From Spirosoma telluris (GTDB lineage: Bacteria; Bacteroidota; Bacteroidia; Cytophagales; Spirosomataceae): 64,000 nt of DNA. Location of the stretch: the NCBI GenBank assembly GCA_003259005.1, contig QLII01000001.1, forward strand, positions 558,001 to 622,000. The letters run 5' to 3'. Under the pieces are notes generated by a model. The model searched no databases and had not been told where the DNA came from. It saw only the letters and a program-made list of their open reading frames with translations. A program made the translations under genes and the position numbers. Below are positions 1 to 8,705 of the stretch, in pieces (the stretch's first letter is position 1; every line of letters starts with the position of its first letter).

Positions 1-237
1 GGTGTCCACAGTATAGGCTAAACTTATTTTTTCGGGGTCTTTGCTGTTCCAGGCATCCTCGGCCATCTGTACTTTTTGCAAAGCCGTTTCAAGCGTGAAC
101 GGGGGCAGGGGAGGGCGTATTGCCGGATTATAGGGAGGCTGGGCGAGTACCTCATCCCACATAGTATCGCCACAGGCTTCGATAACAAAAGGTCGTCCGT
201 CGTCCTCAAAAGGGGTTGTTGATTCTGTTGTGTCCAT
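1..237 (-). CDS. NTF2-like (DUF1348/SnoaL-like) protein, 3' end outside window
   Basis: The minus-strand frame from an ATG at 237 runs open to the window edge (79 codons). After an acidic, Thr-rich N-terminus of about 40 residues comes a stretch reading [17 protein letters not shown], then [17 protein letters not shown] and VDT. This is the characteristic opening of the DUF1348 branch of the nuclear transport factor 2 / SnoaL-like fold, small cone-shaped proteins of about 150 residues with no fixed reaction. The first part may come from an upstream start in frame; the family core would begin near residue 42. The rest of the domain lies before base 1. It is the last gene of the minus-strand run with the AhpD-like gene and TetR gene; the gap to the AhpD-like gene is about 80 bp. 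Family recognition is by memory of the motif. Confidence 0.7.
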   Translation of the reverse strand, partial: MDTTESTTPFEDDGRPFVIEACGDTMWDEVLAQPPYNPAIRPPLPPFTLETALQKVQMAEDAWNSKDPEKISLAYTVDT

Positions 238-314
238 GATAAATAGGTTTTATAAATAGGTAAGGGAAAATCCGGGCAGATCCGCTTACTGGCTGCCCGG
301 ATAGTCTGTTGTGA

Positions 315-854
315 TTAAGCTACTTCAAGTTCAGCCGCCAGCGGAAAGTCGATAGGAATTTCGGTCAGGTTATGCAGGTAGTTCATGGCGATTTTATCGC
401 TCACCTGTAAAATGACATCAACCAGATTTCCATCGGTATAGCCCGCCGTATAGAAAGCCTCCAGGGTATCGGGAGCTACCCGGCCTTTATTTTCTGTAAC
501 ATCTTTAGCCAGTTTAACCAGTGCGTCTAACTTGGCAATAGAACTGTGTCCACTACGTAGATTCAGGATTTCTTCGTCCGAAAAGCCATTCATCTTGCCC
601 AGAACCGTATGAGCGCTTTGACAATAACGGCAACCGTTCACTTCACTAACGACCAGATTGACCACTTCTTTTTCTTTGTTGCTCAACGATGTTTTGGCAC
701 TCTGAAAGGCCAGATATTTTGCCAAACCATTGTCGGAGTGGGCAATGGTGGCATACAGGTTCGGCACAAAGCCAAGGCCTTTTTTCAGGCTATCGAATAA
801 AACCTGATTACTTTCCGAGACCTCGTCCCGCGTAGGTACTGTGAACTTTTTCAT
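315..854 (-). CDS. Carboxymuconolactone decarboxylase family / AhpD-like peroxidase-fold protein
   Basis: 179 residues. The core motif EVNGCRYCQSAH places the CxxC pair at residues 75 and 78 and the conserved His at 82, the AhpD redox centre that reduces alkyl hydroperoxides or acts as a peroxidase-related protein. The flanking LSNKEKEVVNLVVSE helix is typical of the carboxymuconolactone decarboxylase superfamily. There is no signal peptide, so it is cytoplasmic. It lies 75 bp downstream of a TetR-family gene in the same direction, and the spacer holds a GTCTGTCT word that also occurs in the palindrome upstream of the TetR gene. The likely picture is a stress-responsive enzyme controlled by its neighbouring repressor. 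The substrate is not deducible. Confidence 0.88.
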   Translation of the reverse strand: MKKFTVPTRDEVSESNQVLFDSLKKGLGFVPNLYATIAHSDNGLAKYLAFQSAKTSLSNKEKEVVNLVVSEVNGCRYCQSAHTVLGKMNGFSDEEILNLRSGHSSIAKLDALVKLAKDVTENKGRVAPDTLEAFYTAGYTDGNLVDVILQVSDKIAMNYLHNLTEIPIDFPLAAELEVA

Positions 855-929
855 TAGATTACTGAATTAAACGTGATTAGAAGAGTTAAAATTGAACAGA
901 ACAGTCTGTCTATATAGAATTAAAAAAAA

Positions 930-1502
930 TTAGAGGATTTTCTGTATCAAGACACCTGCCGACTGAACAGGCCAAACATCCTGTTGCATTTGCCCGGCAA
1001 TCAGGGCTCCTTCAAAAAGTACGGTCACCGCATCGGCCAGTTCGGCCTGAGCCGTTTCGGCCAGCAGGTCGGTGAAAAACTGACGCATTCGGGCTTTATG
1101 GTTGCGAATAACAGCCCGGACAGACTCACTTTCCTGCGGTACTTCGGAAATGATATTCTGAAAATTACAGCCCCGGAAACTTACTTCTTCCGAAAAATTA
1201 AGCAACAAGTCGAATGCGGCCAGCACTTTAGCCTTAGGCGTATCGTAGGGAGCCACATGGCTGTTTAATTGTATAAACCATTCGCTACTGGTCTTAGTCA
1301 GGTAGGCGATCAACAGTTCTTCTTTTGAGGAAAAGTGCTGATACAGACTCGCTTTGGCTACCCCTGCTTCGTCAATGAGTTGGTTAATGCCCGTCAAGTT
1401 ATACCCTTGTTTATAAAACAGGCGTGACGCCGTATCAATAATACGTTCACGAGTTTCGGATGGTCGGGGTTCAGGCAAGCTAGTTTTCATGACATTCTTC
1501 AC
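930..1502 (-). CDS. TetR/AcrR family transcriptional regulator
   Basis: 190 residues (an alternative ATG lies four codons in, at 1490). The N-terminal helix-turn-helix is clear: RERIIDTASRLFYKQGYN, then GINQLIDEAGVAKASLYQHF, then SSKEELLIAYL, residues about 18 to 70. The C-terminal ligand-binding half is close to the TetR_C groups found in NemR/AcrR-like repressors and contains a single Cys in FRGCNF, a possible electrophile or redox sensor (inference). It precedes the AhpD-like gene on the same strand. A perfect 14-bp palindrome lies 16 bp upstream of its start codon, which fits autorepression. Confidence 0.9.
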   Translation of the reverse strand: MKNVMKTSLPEPRPSETRERIIDTASRLFYKQGYNLTGINQLIDEAGVAKASLYQHFSSKEELLIAYLTKTSSEWFIQLNSHVAPYDTPKAKVLAAFDLLLNFSEEVSFRGCNFQNIISEVPQESESVRAVIRNHKARMRQFFTDLLAETAQAELADAVTVLFEGALIAGQMQQDVWPVQSAGVLIQKIL

Positions 1503-1517
1503 TGGATTGATTGTGTA

Positions 1518-1531
1518 ACAGACCGGTCTGT
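1518..1531. promoter_or_regulatory. Palindromic TetR-type operator
   Basis: ACAGACCGGTCTGT is a perfect 14-bp palindrome located 16 to 29 bp upstream of the TetR gene start. The core GACCGGTCTG resembles sites bound by NemR/AcrR-type TetR repressors. A partial copy (AGTCTGTCT) occurs at about 902-910, between the TetR gene and the AhpD-like gene, suggesting both are controlled by the same protein. Confidence 0.6.
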
Positions 1532-1778
1532 CTGTTGGTTCATTCCTTATAATTATTTTTTGTGCAATCCTCTATTTTACCCATCTACATGAAATGAATA
1601 ATTCCGACGCAAGGTGGTATATAATCACGATGCATCGGAACAGTTACGAAATATCGTAACTGTTGATTTGGGTGCATATAAAAAATATAAACACAACTTG
1701 CTCATTGTTAGCCTATTGTATATCATAAAAAATTGGTACGAGCCTTGACTATATATCAGTAATCAAAATGATGAACCA
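1532..1778. other. Divergent intergenic region, no gene seen
   Basis: AT-rich spacer between the minus-strand TetR gene and the plus-strand TANGO2-like gene. It must hold both promoters. I see no open frame or structured RNA in it. Confidence 0.5.
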
Positions 1779-2542
1779 ATGTGTACCGCAACCTACCTAC
1801 CCTTTGGCCCGAACGGCTTTATTCTGACCCACAGCCGGGATGAAAAAGCTCTCCGTCCGGCTGCTCGCCCTCCAGGAACAGTCAACATAGGTGGAACGGA
1901 GGTGACCTTCCCGCAGGACCCACAGGGACAGGGAACCTGGATTGCATCGGGCCATCGCACCGGGTCATTCGTCCAAACAGCTGTCTGTCTACTCAACGGC
2001 GGCTTTGTTTCCCATTTGCCCCAACCACCCTATCGACACAGCCGGGGCTTAGTTCCCCTACATTTTTTTACCTACCCATCTATTGACGTTTTTGTCAGGG
2101 CCTATGGCTTTCGTGGGATTGAGCCATTTACACTACTCATCGTTGAAGCAGGTGGATTGATTGATCGCCGGGTAGTTGAACTTCGCTGGAATGGAAATCG
2201 GCTGTTTATGAGCGAAAAAGATCCGGAGCACCCGAACATCTGGTCATCGGTAACGCTGTACAGTCCTGATGTAATTCGGAAACGGGAAAGCTGGTTCGGG
2301 AGTGGTGTTATCATAATCCAAATCCATACGTGGAGGATATCCGCCACTTCCACCAGTCTGCCGGTAGTGGCGATACCGAAAATGGCCTGCTGATGAACCG
2401 CCAGGATGCCCTGCTAACCGTTAGCCTGACCAGCATTGTCTGTCAGGACAACCGCCGGGCCGCCGTACCGATGATTTACGAAGATTTTAGTCAAAATCCA
2501 TTCAGTCAACAAACCATAAGCCAGTCGTATGCAACCCCTTAG
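1779..2542 (+). CDS. NRDE/TANGO2 family protein (one frameshift)
   Basis: The protein begins MCT, contains HSRDEKALRPAARPP early, and ends with the block GDTENGLLMNRQDALLTVSLTSI. These are the marks of the NRDE (TANGO2) family, NTN-hydrolase-like proteins with a likely catalytic Cys2 after Met removal; their exact activity is unsettled. The frame breaks at about 2292-2300. The coding sense continues one frame over as WCYHNPNPYVEDIRHFHQ to the stop at 2540-2542. Adding one base in the GGG run restores a 254-residue protein of normal family length. The stop overlaps the ATG of the ATP-grasp gene by 14 bp, implying translational coupling. Confidence 0.8.
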
Positions 2543-3649
2543 TGCACCCCGGCAACGTTCCGATATCCGTACGCCAGCTCGTTTCCGGGAAATGCTGCTG
2601 CAGTATTTGCCCCAAATTCGGCTCGATAGTCCATTTTTCATTTGCCTGCGGCACTGGGAGTACTGGCCGTTTGAAGTCGTTTACCTGCCTATAGTTTTTT
2701 ACTATATCTGGTTGTCGATTAAAGCCCGTTCATTGTTTTTCTTCTCGGCTTCGAATCCATTTATCGAAACCGGTGGGCTGCTGGGTGAATCAAAAGCCGG
2801 TATCCTGGATCGTATTAGCGAAGAATTCAAACCGATAACTCTATTCGTACCCGCCTTTTCACCGATCCAATCAGTAGTTAATCAACTGCATGACCGTGGG
2901 TTGACATACCCGCTCATTGCCAAGCCCGATGTGGGTGAACGCGGCTGGCGCGTGGAGAAAATTGAGAGTCAGGGAGACTTAATCAACTACCTCCAAAGCA
3001 ACTCCGTCGATTTTCTCATTCAGGAATACGTCGACGAACCACTCGAACTGGGCGTATTTTATTATCGTATGCCGGGGCAGAAACAGGGCATCGTGTCGTC
3101 TATTGTGCAGAAGGAATTTCTGTCTATACGGGGCAATGGCCGCGATTGTATAGAAAAGCTAATCAGCCAAAACGAGCGAGCTATCCTTCAACTTTCTGCC
3201 CTGACGGCCAAATACGGCAATCGTTTCCACGAAATACTGCCCATCGGAGAAACACTCACTCTGGTATCCATTGGCAATCATTGTAAAGGAACCAAGTTCC
3301 TGAATGCCAACTACCTGATTACCCCTGAACTGACCCGCGTATTCGACCGTATTAGCCAATCCATCGACGGTTTCTACTTTGGCCGATATGACCTGCGCTG
3401 CCGGAGTGTAGCCGATTTAAACGCTGGTAAGCACATTCATATTCTGGAGCTGAATGGTGCCGGGGCAGAGCCAGCGCACATCTACCAACCCGGTTTTTCA
3501 ATTCGGGAAGCCTACCGGGTACTGTTTCATCACTGGCGCGTGCTGTATGATATTAGCCTCGAAAACCACCGCCGGGGGTAGCTTACATGACGCTTGATGA
3601 AGCGATTCGGATTTGGAAACGTACCCGGAAGAAGCGGCATATAGGTTAA
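2529..3649 (+). CDS. ATP-grasp protein, D-Ala-D-Ala ligase-like (one frameshift near the end)
   Basis: The central region reads YPLIAKPDVGERGWRVEKI (ATP-grasp lysine/glycine region), LIQEYVDEP (hinge), and HILELNGAGAEPAHIY (metal-binding Glu/Asn near residue 325), so it is a carboxylate-amine ligase of the ATP-grasp fold. The D-alanine ligase label is only fold-level. The first ~70 residues hold a hydrophobic VVYLPIVFYYIWLSI segment. The frame hits TAG at 3579-3581 immediately after a GGGGG run (3574-3578). One added G gives VAYMTLDEAIRIWKRTRKK and a stop at 3647-3649, for 373 residues. It is translationally coupled to the TANGO2-like gene upstream, suggesting a shared function. The acceptor substrate is unknown. 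Confidence 0.75.
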
Positions 3650-3703
3650 TAGGTTATTTGCTGACAATCTGACTACTGAATTTGTCTTGCTTTCTTCGTC
3701 AGC

Positions 3704-4432
3704 ATGACAAAACTGAAATCAACAATTAAGCTGAAAATGAACTCACTCTTTAGTTCTGTTAATACAAATTTAACCGGTTTGACTGTATTGCTGACGGCTG
3801 GCCCCACGCAGGAAGCCATTGACCCAGTGCGCTATATCAGTAACCATTCGACCGGCAAAATGGGCTATGCGCTGGCTGAGGTACTGGCCGAACGCGGAGC
3901 ACAGGTTACCCTGGTTAGCGGGCCAACGAATCAGACGACGCAACATCCGGCTATTACAGTTGTGCCTGTTCGCTCAGCGGCTGAGATGTATGCGGCCTGC
4001 CTTCATTACTTTCCAAAGGCTACGCTTACCGTATTGGCCGCAGCCGTTGCCGATTATAGCCCGAAGGTGGTTGCCGACCGGAAAATCAAGAAGAAAGAAT
4101 ATGAATTTCGTCTGGAACTCGTCAGGACGGTGGACATTGCAGCCAGCCTGGGTCGCCAAAAACGGGATGACCAGTTTATGGTTGGTTTTGCCCTGGAAAC
4201 AGACAATGAACTAGCGAATGCCCAGGCGAAATTAGTTAGTAAGAATTTAGACCTAATTGTACTGAACTCACTCAGGGACGAGGGAGCAGCTTTCGGTCAT
4301 GATACGAACCAGATAACCCTTATCCATCGAAACGGTGCCATTCACCGATTCGGGTTGAAATCAAAGCGAGCCGTCGCTTGTGACATCGCCGACCAGATAA
4401 GTACCACATTGCTCGTACCAGTATCCATGTAA
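3704..4432 (+). CDS. Phosphopantothenate-cysteine ligase domain protein (stand-alone CoaB)
   Basis: 242 residues. It matches the CoaB half of bifunctional CoaBC: LLTAGPTQEAIDPVRYISNHSTGKMG (nucleotide site, residues about 27-52), then LTVLAAAVADYSP (about 106-118), KIKKK (the mobile K-rich loop), FMVGFALETD and LIVLNSL. CoaB joins 4-phosphopantothenate to cysteine using CTP in coenzyme A synthesis. Usual CoaBC is about 400 residues with an N-terminal flavin decarboxylase (CoaC); that part is missing here and no frame upstream encodes it. An alternative start lies at 3737. Either this is a genuine monofunctional ligase or a second, diverged copy. It starts the plus-strand series running into msrA. 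Confidence 0.85.
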   Translation: MTKLKSTIKLKMNSLFSSVNTNLTGLTVLLTAGPTQEAIDPVRYISNHSTGKMGYALAEVLAERGAQVTLVSGPTNQTTQHPAITVVPVRSAAEMYAACLHYFPKATLTVLAAAVADYSPKVVADRKIKKKEYEFRLELVRTVDIAASLGRQKRDDQFMVGFALETDNELANAQAKLVSKNLDLIVLNSLRDEGAAFGHDTNQITLIHRNGAIHRFGLKSKRAVACDIADQISTTLLVPVSM

Positions 4433-4459
4433 ACAATTCATCGACAAACACAGAAAACC

Positions 4460-5103
4460 ATGCGATTTATTCAGATTTTCATACTGGGATTCTGGCTGCT
4501 GATAAGATGTACGCAGGCACAGGATCTGGACACTACACCGGCTCGCTTACCCAAACTAAAACCGGCGAGGCTGTGGCTACGTTTGCTGGCGGTTGTTTTT
4601 GGGCACAGGAAGAAGGATTCAACCAGCTTAAGGGCGTTCGGGAAGTTGTTTCGGGTTATTCAGGAGGCAATGTTCCCAACCCAACCTATCAGGAAGTAGG
4701 TACAGATGTGACAGGCCATGCCGAATCTGTGCAGGTCTATTATGACCCGACAGTGATTAGTTACCGCGATTTACTCGATGCGTTCTTCGCCGGGCACGAC
4801 CCGACGACACTCAACCGACAAGGCCCCGATGTAGGACGAGATTATCGTTCGGCAACGTTTTATCGTACACCCGCCGAGAAGCAGGAGGTTTTAGCGGCTA
4901 TTCAACGGGTAAATGCGTCAAAGCACTACGACAATCCGGTTGTTACGGAGGTGGTGCCGTTCAGTGTGTTTTATCCTGCCGAAAAATACCATCAGAACTA
5001 CTGCCAACTGCATCCGAACCAGCCCTACATTCAGCACGTATCGCTACCCAAGGTAGAAAAGTTGCGCCACGCCATGAAGGGCAAACTGAAGCAGGAAGGG
5101 TGA
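4460..5103 (+). CDS. msrA: Peptide-methionine (S)-S-oxide reductase MsrA, exported form (one frameshift)
   Basis: MsrA reduces S-methionine sulfoxide in damaged proteins. The active-site block ATFAGGCFW (catalytic Cys near residue 46), GYSGG, HAESVQVYYDP, FFAGHDPTTLNRQGPDVGRDYRS and KYHQNYC are all present. The N-terminus from ATG 4460 (MRFIQIFILGFWLLIRC) is a signal-peptide-like stretch in a different frame. One added A in the run 4558-4561 joins it to the enzyme, for 214 residues. The alternative is a start at ATG 4507 giving a cytoplasmic enzyme whose first 17 residues are unlike the family, which I judge less likely. The Arg before the candidate lipid Cys is unusual for a lipobox, so whether it is a lipoprotein or is cleaved after AQA is unclear. 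Confidence 0.88.
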
Positions 5104-5125
5104 AAACGCTTTAACTCCATTAACT

Positions 5126-5920
5126 ATGAATGAATTAAATCAGGCCGACAAAACGCTGCATAGTCTGGCCCAATTAATTGCCCTGACAGGAATGCAATGG
5201 CTGCCACTTCTTACCGATGACAGCCAAACGAACATGGACTGGAACAGCCAACTGCACCGACTGGAAGGTAGACAGTTTGCGTATCAGGGCCAACAGGTTC
5301 GGCTGGTGATTGATATAGAAGCGTTTGCTTTACAGTTTATTGACGATCAGGAACAGGTACTGACTTCTTTCTCTCCTGAGAATAAAACCCCAGTCAATGC
5401 AACCACCTGGTGGAAAAATCAGATGCAGACGTGGGGCGTTTCTGAAATTCGAGGCTTAAACTATAAGCTAGGTCAAGACCCTATTGAATTTCAAACGACC
5501 TATAAATCAACGGGTTTGAGTACATGGAATCATTGGCGTACAATCGCCAATGCCGCACTGCACGAATTGACAAACTGGAGCGGTCGGGAAAGTGAAGTGC
5601 GGATTTGGCCGCATCATTTTGATACGGGTGTCTATTATAGCCTCCCAGATATCAACGGCCAAGAAAATGCCGCTATTTGGGCGGGTTACGCCATTGCCGA
5701 TGCGCTGTGCGATGAGCCTTACTTTTATCTGTCGGGCTACAACAGCGCGCAGCCCATCGACTTCGCCAGTGCGCCAGCACTATCGGTGGGTGAGTGGCGA
5801 AATACGTCGGATTGGAAAGGGGCATTGCTGCCAATTTCAGCCAGTAGCAACGCCGAATCCATTGCCGTATTCTTCCGGGAAAGTTATAGCTGGCTTGATA
5901 AGCAACTGTTAGACAGGTAA
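5126..5920 (+). CDS. Uncharacterised protein with WPHHFD motif (DUF5996-like)
   Basis: 264 residues, no signal peptide or membrane segment. I do not recognise the function. A conspicuous block, RIWPHHFDTGVYY, lies near residue 158 and is followed by IWAGYAIADALCDEPYFYLSGY. The WPHHFD signature recalls DUF5996 proteins, but that placement is from memory. The remainder has many Trp and Gln residues, typical of a soluble ligand-binding or enzyme fold. It starts 22 bp after msrA and ends 5 bp before the DM13 lipoprotein gene, so these genes are very likely one operon. Confidence 0.6.
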   Translation: MNELNQADKTLHSLAQLIALTGMQWLPLLTDDSQTNMDWNSQLHRLEGRQFAYQGQQVRLVIDIEAFALQFIDDQEQVLTSFSPENKTPVNATTWWKNQMQTWGVSEIRGLNYKLGQDPIEFQTTYKSTGLSTWNHWRTIANAALHELTNWSGRESEVRIWPHHFDTGVYYSLPDINGQENAAIWAGYAIADALCDEPYFYLSGYNSAQPIDFASAPALSVGEWRNTSDWKGALLPISASSNAESIAVFFRESYSWLDKQLLDR

Positions 5921-5925
5921 AAACG

Positions 5926-6375
5926 ATGAAACAGGTAATAGCCTTTTGCCTTTTGCTACCCTTGTTGTTTGGCGGATGTGTTAAGCCCAAAGATCTGGTT
6001 CCATTAGGGAGCGCAGGAGTACCCGTCAGTGTTGTTGACCCGGTCCAGACATTCGACAAAACAGGGCAACAACTGCGCGCTTCGGGACTATTTCAGAATG
6101 GTGTTCACACGGTGAGTGGAACCGTAAAGCTGTATGAACGTAATGGCAAACAAACGCTGGTATTTGAAGACTTTAAAAGTGACACCGGTCCCGATCTGCG
6201 CATCTATTTAGCTACCGATACACAAGCGGGTAGCTTTACGGAAGTTAGTATGCTAACGGCTACCGGCAACTTTTTTGTAGAGGTACCGACGGGTGTTTCA
6301 CTTAGTCAACAGCGATTCGTACTCATCTGGTGTAAACGATTTGCTGTGCATTTTGGCAATGCTGAACTGAAGTGA
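5926..6375 (+). CDS. DM13 domain lipoprotein
   Basis: 149 residues. The N-terminus is a lipoprotein signal, with LLPLLFGGC placing the lipidated Cys at 18. The rest matches a DM13 domain: ASGLFQNGVHTVSGTVKLYE, FEDFKSDTGPDLRIYLATD and the ending RFVLIWCKRFAVHFGNAELK with its conserved Cys. DM13 domains are proposed redox or electron-transfer modules at the cell surface. It is coupled to the unknown gene 5 bp upstream, and an outer-membrane protein gene follows about 100 bp later. Confidence 0.88.
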   Translation: MKQVIAFCLLLPLLFGGCVKPKDLVPLGSAGVPVSVVDPVQTFDKTGQQLRASGLFQNGVHTVSGTVKLYERNGKQTLVFEDFKSDTGPDLRIYLATDTQAGSFTEVSMLTATGNFFVEVPTGVSLSQQRFVLIWCKRFAVHFGNAELK

Positions 6376-6481
6376 AATACGTATATAGTAGAGGATATTA
6401 CACGGAGAGCTAGAGGAAACTCTTTAACTATCAATGTAATAACATTTTTGATCCCTTGAACTACCCTTTAAAAACCAACCG

Positions 6482-7405
6482 ATGAAAAACCGTACTACGA
6501 TTTATCTGGCAACAGGCCTGCTACTTTTGTTAAGCAAACTACCCGCTTTTGCGCAGGGCTGTAGTGATGCTGGATTTTGCACCATTGGCGGCCTAAAACA
6601 GCAGGCAACAACGGACAACAAGGGACAAAAAATTACGCTGTTGCTGCCCGTTGGCCTTGGCGACGAGGCTGTTTTTGTATTTGCGCCCGGCATTCAATAT
6701 GACAATCAACTGTCGGCAAGATGGGCCATTCAGGCAAAGCTGACGGGAAATTATGCCAGCGGCAATTTAGGAACAGCCACCGGTTTAGGCGATCTTATTT
6801 TATCGGGAACCTACACGATCCCCACCAAAGCAAAATGGGTACCCTCGTTGACTATTGGTACGAAACTTCCTCTGAATCAGGGGAATCTGAGAGCCAATGG
6901 GCAGCCGCTGCCAATGCAATATCAGAGCAGTTTAGGCACTGTCGATTTGATAACGGGGCTTTCGGTAAGTGATGGTAAATGGCAATTTTCGGCAGGCTGG
7001 CAGCAACCGCTCACCGGGGCCAATGCCAATGCTTTCTTACCCGGTTCGAGTCCAAAGCCTGAGGCACCTGCTTATCCACCCTCCAACCAATTTAACCGTA
7101 AGGCCGACGTATTGGCACGAGCTGCTTATACATGGGTGATTAATGATCGGTTGAGCCTGAATGGTGGATTGCTGGGCATTTACCATTTAGGCGAAGACAC
7201 CTATACAGACGCAAGCAGCAAACGGTTAGCTATTGCTGGATCACAGGGACTTACGCTAAATGCAACCTTGGCGGGCTGGTGGACGGTTAACCCGAAAATG
7301 AGGATTGGTTTTACGGCAGGTACTCCATTTGTAACCCGCGAGATTCGTCCAGACGGTCTTACCCGAAGTATCGTTTTTGCCCCTGAAATTAGCTGGCTTT
7401 TCTAA
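6482..7405 (+). CDS. Outer-membrane beta-barrel protein, uncharacterised
   Basis: 307 residues. A signal peptide (MKNRTTIYLATGLLLLLSKLPAFAQ) is followed by a conserved GCSDAGFCTIGGL cap and then alternating amphipathic strands ending in a C-terminal SWLF, the terminal aromatic of an outer-membrane barrel. Segments such as GLGDLILSGTYTIP resemble transporter-like barrels of the MetA-pathway/phenol-degradation type (weak similarity from memory). It follows the DM13 lipoprotein gene, and the pair may form a surface redox or transport unit. The 106-bp gap upstream probably holds its own promoter. Confidence 0.7.
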   Translation: MKNRTTIYLATGLLLLLSKLPAFAQGCSDAGFCTIGGLKQQATTDNKGQKITLLLPVGLGDEAVFVFAPGIQYDNQLSARWAIQAKLTGNYASGNLGTATGLGDLILSGTYTIPTKAKWVPSLTIGTKLPLNQGNLRANGQPLPMQYQSSLGTVDLITGLSVSDGKWQFSAGWQQPLTGANANAFLPGSSPKPEAPAYPPSNQFNRKADVLARAAYTWVINDRLSLNGGLLGIYHLGEDTYTDASSKRLAIAGSQGLTLNATLAGWWTVNPKMRIGFTAGTPFVTREIRPDGLTRSIVFAPEISWLF

Positions 7406-7542
7406 GCAAGTTTATTCGTCTTTACGAAAAGAATGTCACTTCTTACCCGCCTAATAACCGCTACTCTGGTAAGCGGTTGACCCGTATTGCCCATGCGCAG
7501 CCAGATAGCCTACTCCAACCAGAGCTCAAACGTAATGTACCA

Positions 7543-7980
7543 CTAAGGGAACAGTGTGACGTCGTACGTTCGTCTGGGTATTGCCCGAAGGAGGCTATTC
7601 TCTACAAACCCGACTTTTGATCGAAATTCAGAGCAATATCGCCTATCTACGTCCGGGCTAATGTCGCGACAATTATTCCGGCTGTAGCCTACTCGCAGAA
7701 TCACCAACTCTTTTTTGCAACCCGACTCAATAGTTGGATACGTAATAATCGGTTTAACTGGGTTGGCGAAGTTCGGCTGAACAAACATCCTTAGGCTACG
7801 TATATTCAGTTGAGGGCTGGATTCATCGGCAAAGGCGACCCGATCCAGATCATAGCATAGGGTTTGCAATTCATCGAATTGAGCGCGGGTAAAATAAACC
7901 TCTGGCAAGGTATGTAGCTACTCAACAAAGGCCATGCGTTGAGTAGCAAACTGTTTTTCGTAAAGCGCCGATTATTTAGC
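7543..7980 (-). pseudogene. Degenerate minus-strand ORF, possible transposase remnant
   Basis: The minus frame reads EKQFATQRMAFVE, then an in-frame TAG, then LHTLPEVYFTRAQFDELQTL, a FADES motif and about 85 more residues. The break here is a nonsense codon, not a one-base slip, so it differs from every other damaged gene in the window. DRVAFADES loosely resembles the first catalytic Asp region of IS630-type transposases. It does not match the intact IS630 in this window and I cannot identify it firmly. No inverted repeats were found round it. Confidence 0.25.
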
Positions 7981-8014
7981 AGTATATTAGGGAAGAATCG
8001 CATTATTTTGTGGC

Positions 8015-8623
8015 GTGAAAGATATTGGCGCATCCGATCAGGAAGATCGACTCTATTGGAATCGTTTCAGGAAGGGTGAGGAGGTCGCTTTTTCCTGGAT
8101 ATATCAACGCTATGTTCGCGTTCTGTATAGTTATGGCATGAAAATTAACCGCGATTCATCAGTAGTTGAAGATGCCATCCAGGATATGTTTACCGATCTA
8201 TGGCGTACTCGCTCCCAGCTGGCTGAAGCCAAATCCGTGCGCTTTTATTTATTCCGTTCCCTACGCCGTAAAATTCACCGATCGCTCCGTCCTGAGGATG
8301 AATATACGCAGCCATTTAATCCCGAAGCTGATTATAAGCAACCTGTGCTGGCCTCGGTTGAATCAGATATAATTTCCGAGGAAGAAATTACCTTACAGAC
8401 TGCCCAGTTGAAATCCTGGCTGACCTGCTTGCCTGCCCGTCAATATGAGGCTTTACTCCTGCGCTATTACCAGGATTTTAGTTATGCCGAGATAGCTGCC
8501 ATCATGAATATTAGCGAACAGGGTGCTCGTAACATCATCCAAAAATCACTGCATACTCTACGCCGACTGGCACTCGTTGTCTGCTTTTTAGGCATTGGCT
8601 GGGGGCTTAAAATTTTTTTTTAG
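8015..8623 (+). CDS. RNA polymerase ECF sigma factor (FecI/SusC-associated type)
   Basis: 202 residues from a GTG start. Sigma region 2 is EVAFSWIYQRYVRVLYSYG followed by VEDAIQDMFTDLW; region 4 is LPARQYEALLLRYYQDFSYAEIAAIMNISEQGARNIIQKSLHTL. The C-terminus carries an extra hydrophobic tail (LALVVCFLGIGWGLKIFF) that could anchor the factor to the membrane, seen in other Bacteroidota sigma factors of this group. The next gene encodes its FecR anti-sigma partner and then comes a SusC with an STN domain. This is the usual three-part trans-envelope switch: ligand in SusC, signal to FecR, release of sigma, transcription of the SusC/D genes. Confidence 0.92.
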   Translation: MKDIGASDQEDRLYWNRFRKGEEVAFSWIYQRYVRVLYSYGMKINRDSSVVEDAIQDMFTDLWRTRSQLAEAKSVRFYLFRSLRRKIHRSLRPEDEYTQPFNPEADYKQPVLASVESDIISEEEITLQTAQLKSWLTCLPARQYEALLLRYYQDFSYAEIAAIMNISEQGARNIIQKSLHTLRRLALVVCFLGIGWGLKIFF

Positions 8624-8705
8624 TTAAATAGGGTTAAATGGAGGTAAAGCAGTCTCTTACTTAGTGAGCTGAAATAATACAATATTCTCACTAAAAAGAT
8701 CTGTT

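Noticed and set aside
24..209. 61-codon minus-strand frame at the left edge
   Set aside because: It overlaps, in another frame, the clear NTF2-like coding start at 237; it has no recognisable features.
4507..5103. Shorter, cytoplasmic MsrA from ATG 4507
   Set aside because: Its first residues are unlike the family, while the other frame supplies a signal peptide that joins correctly after one added base.
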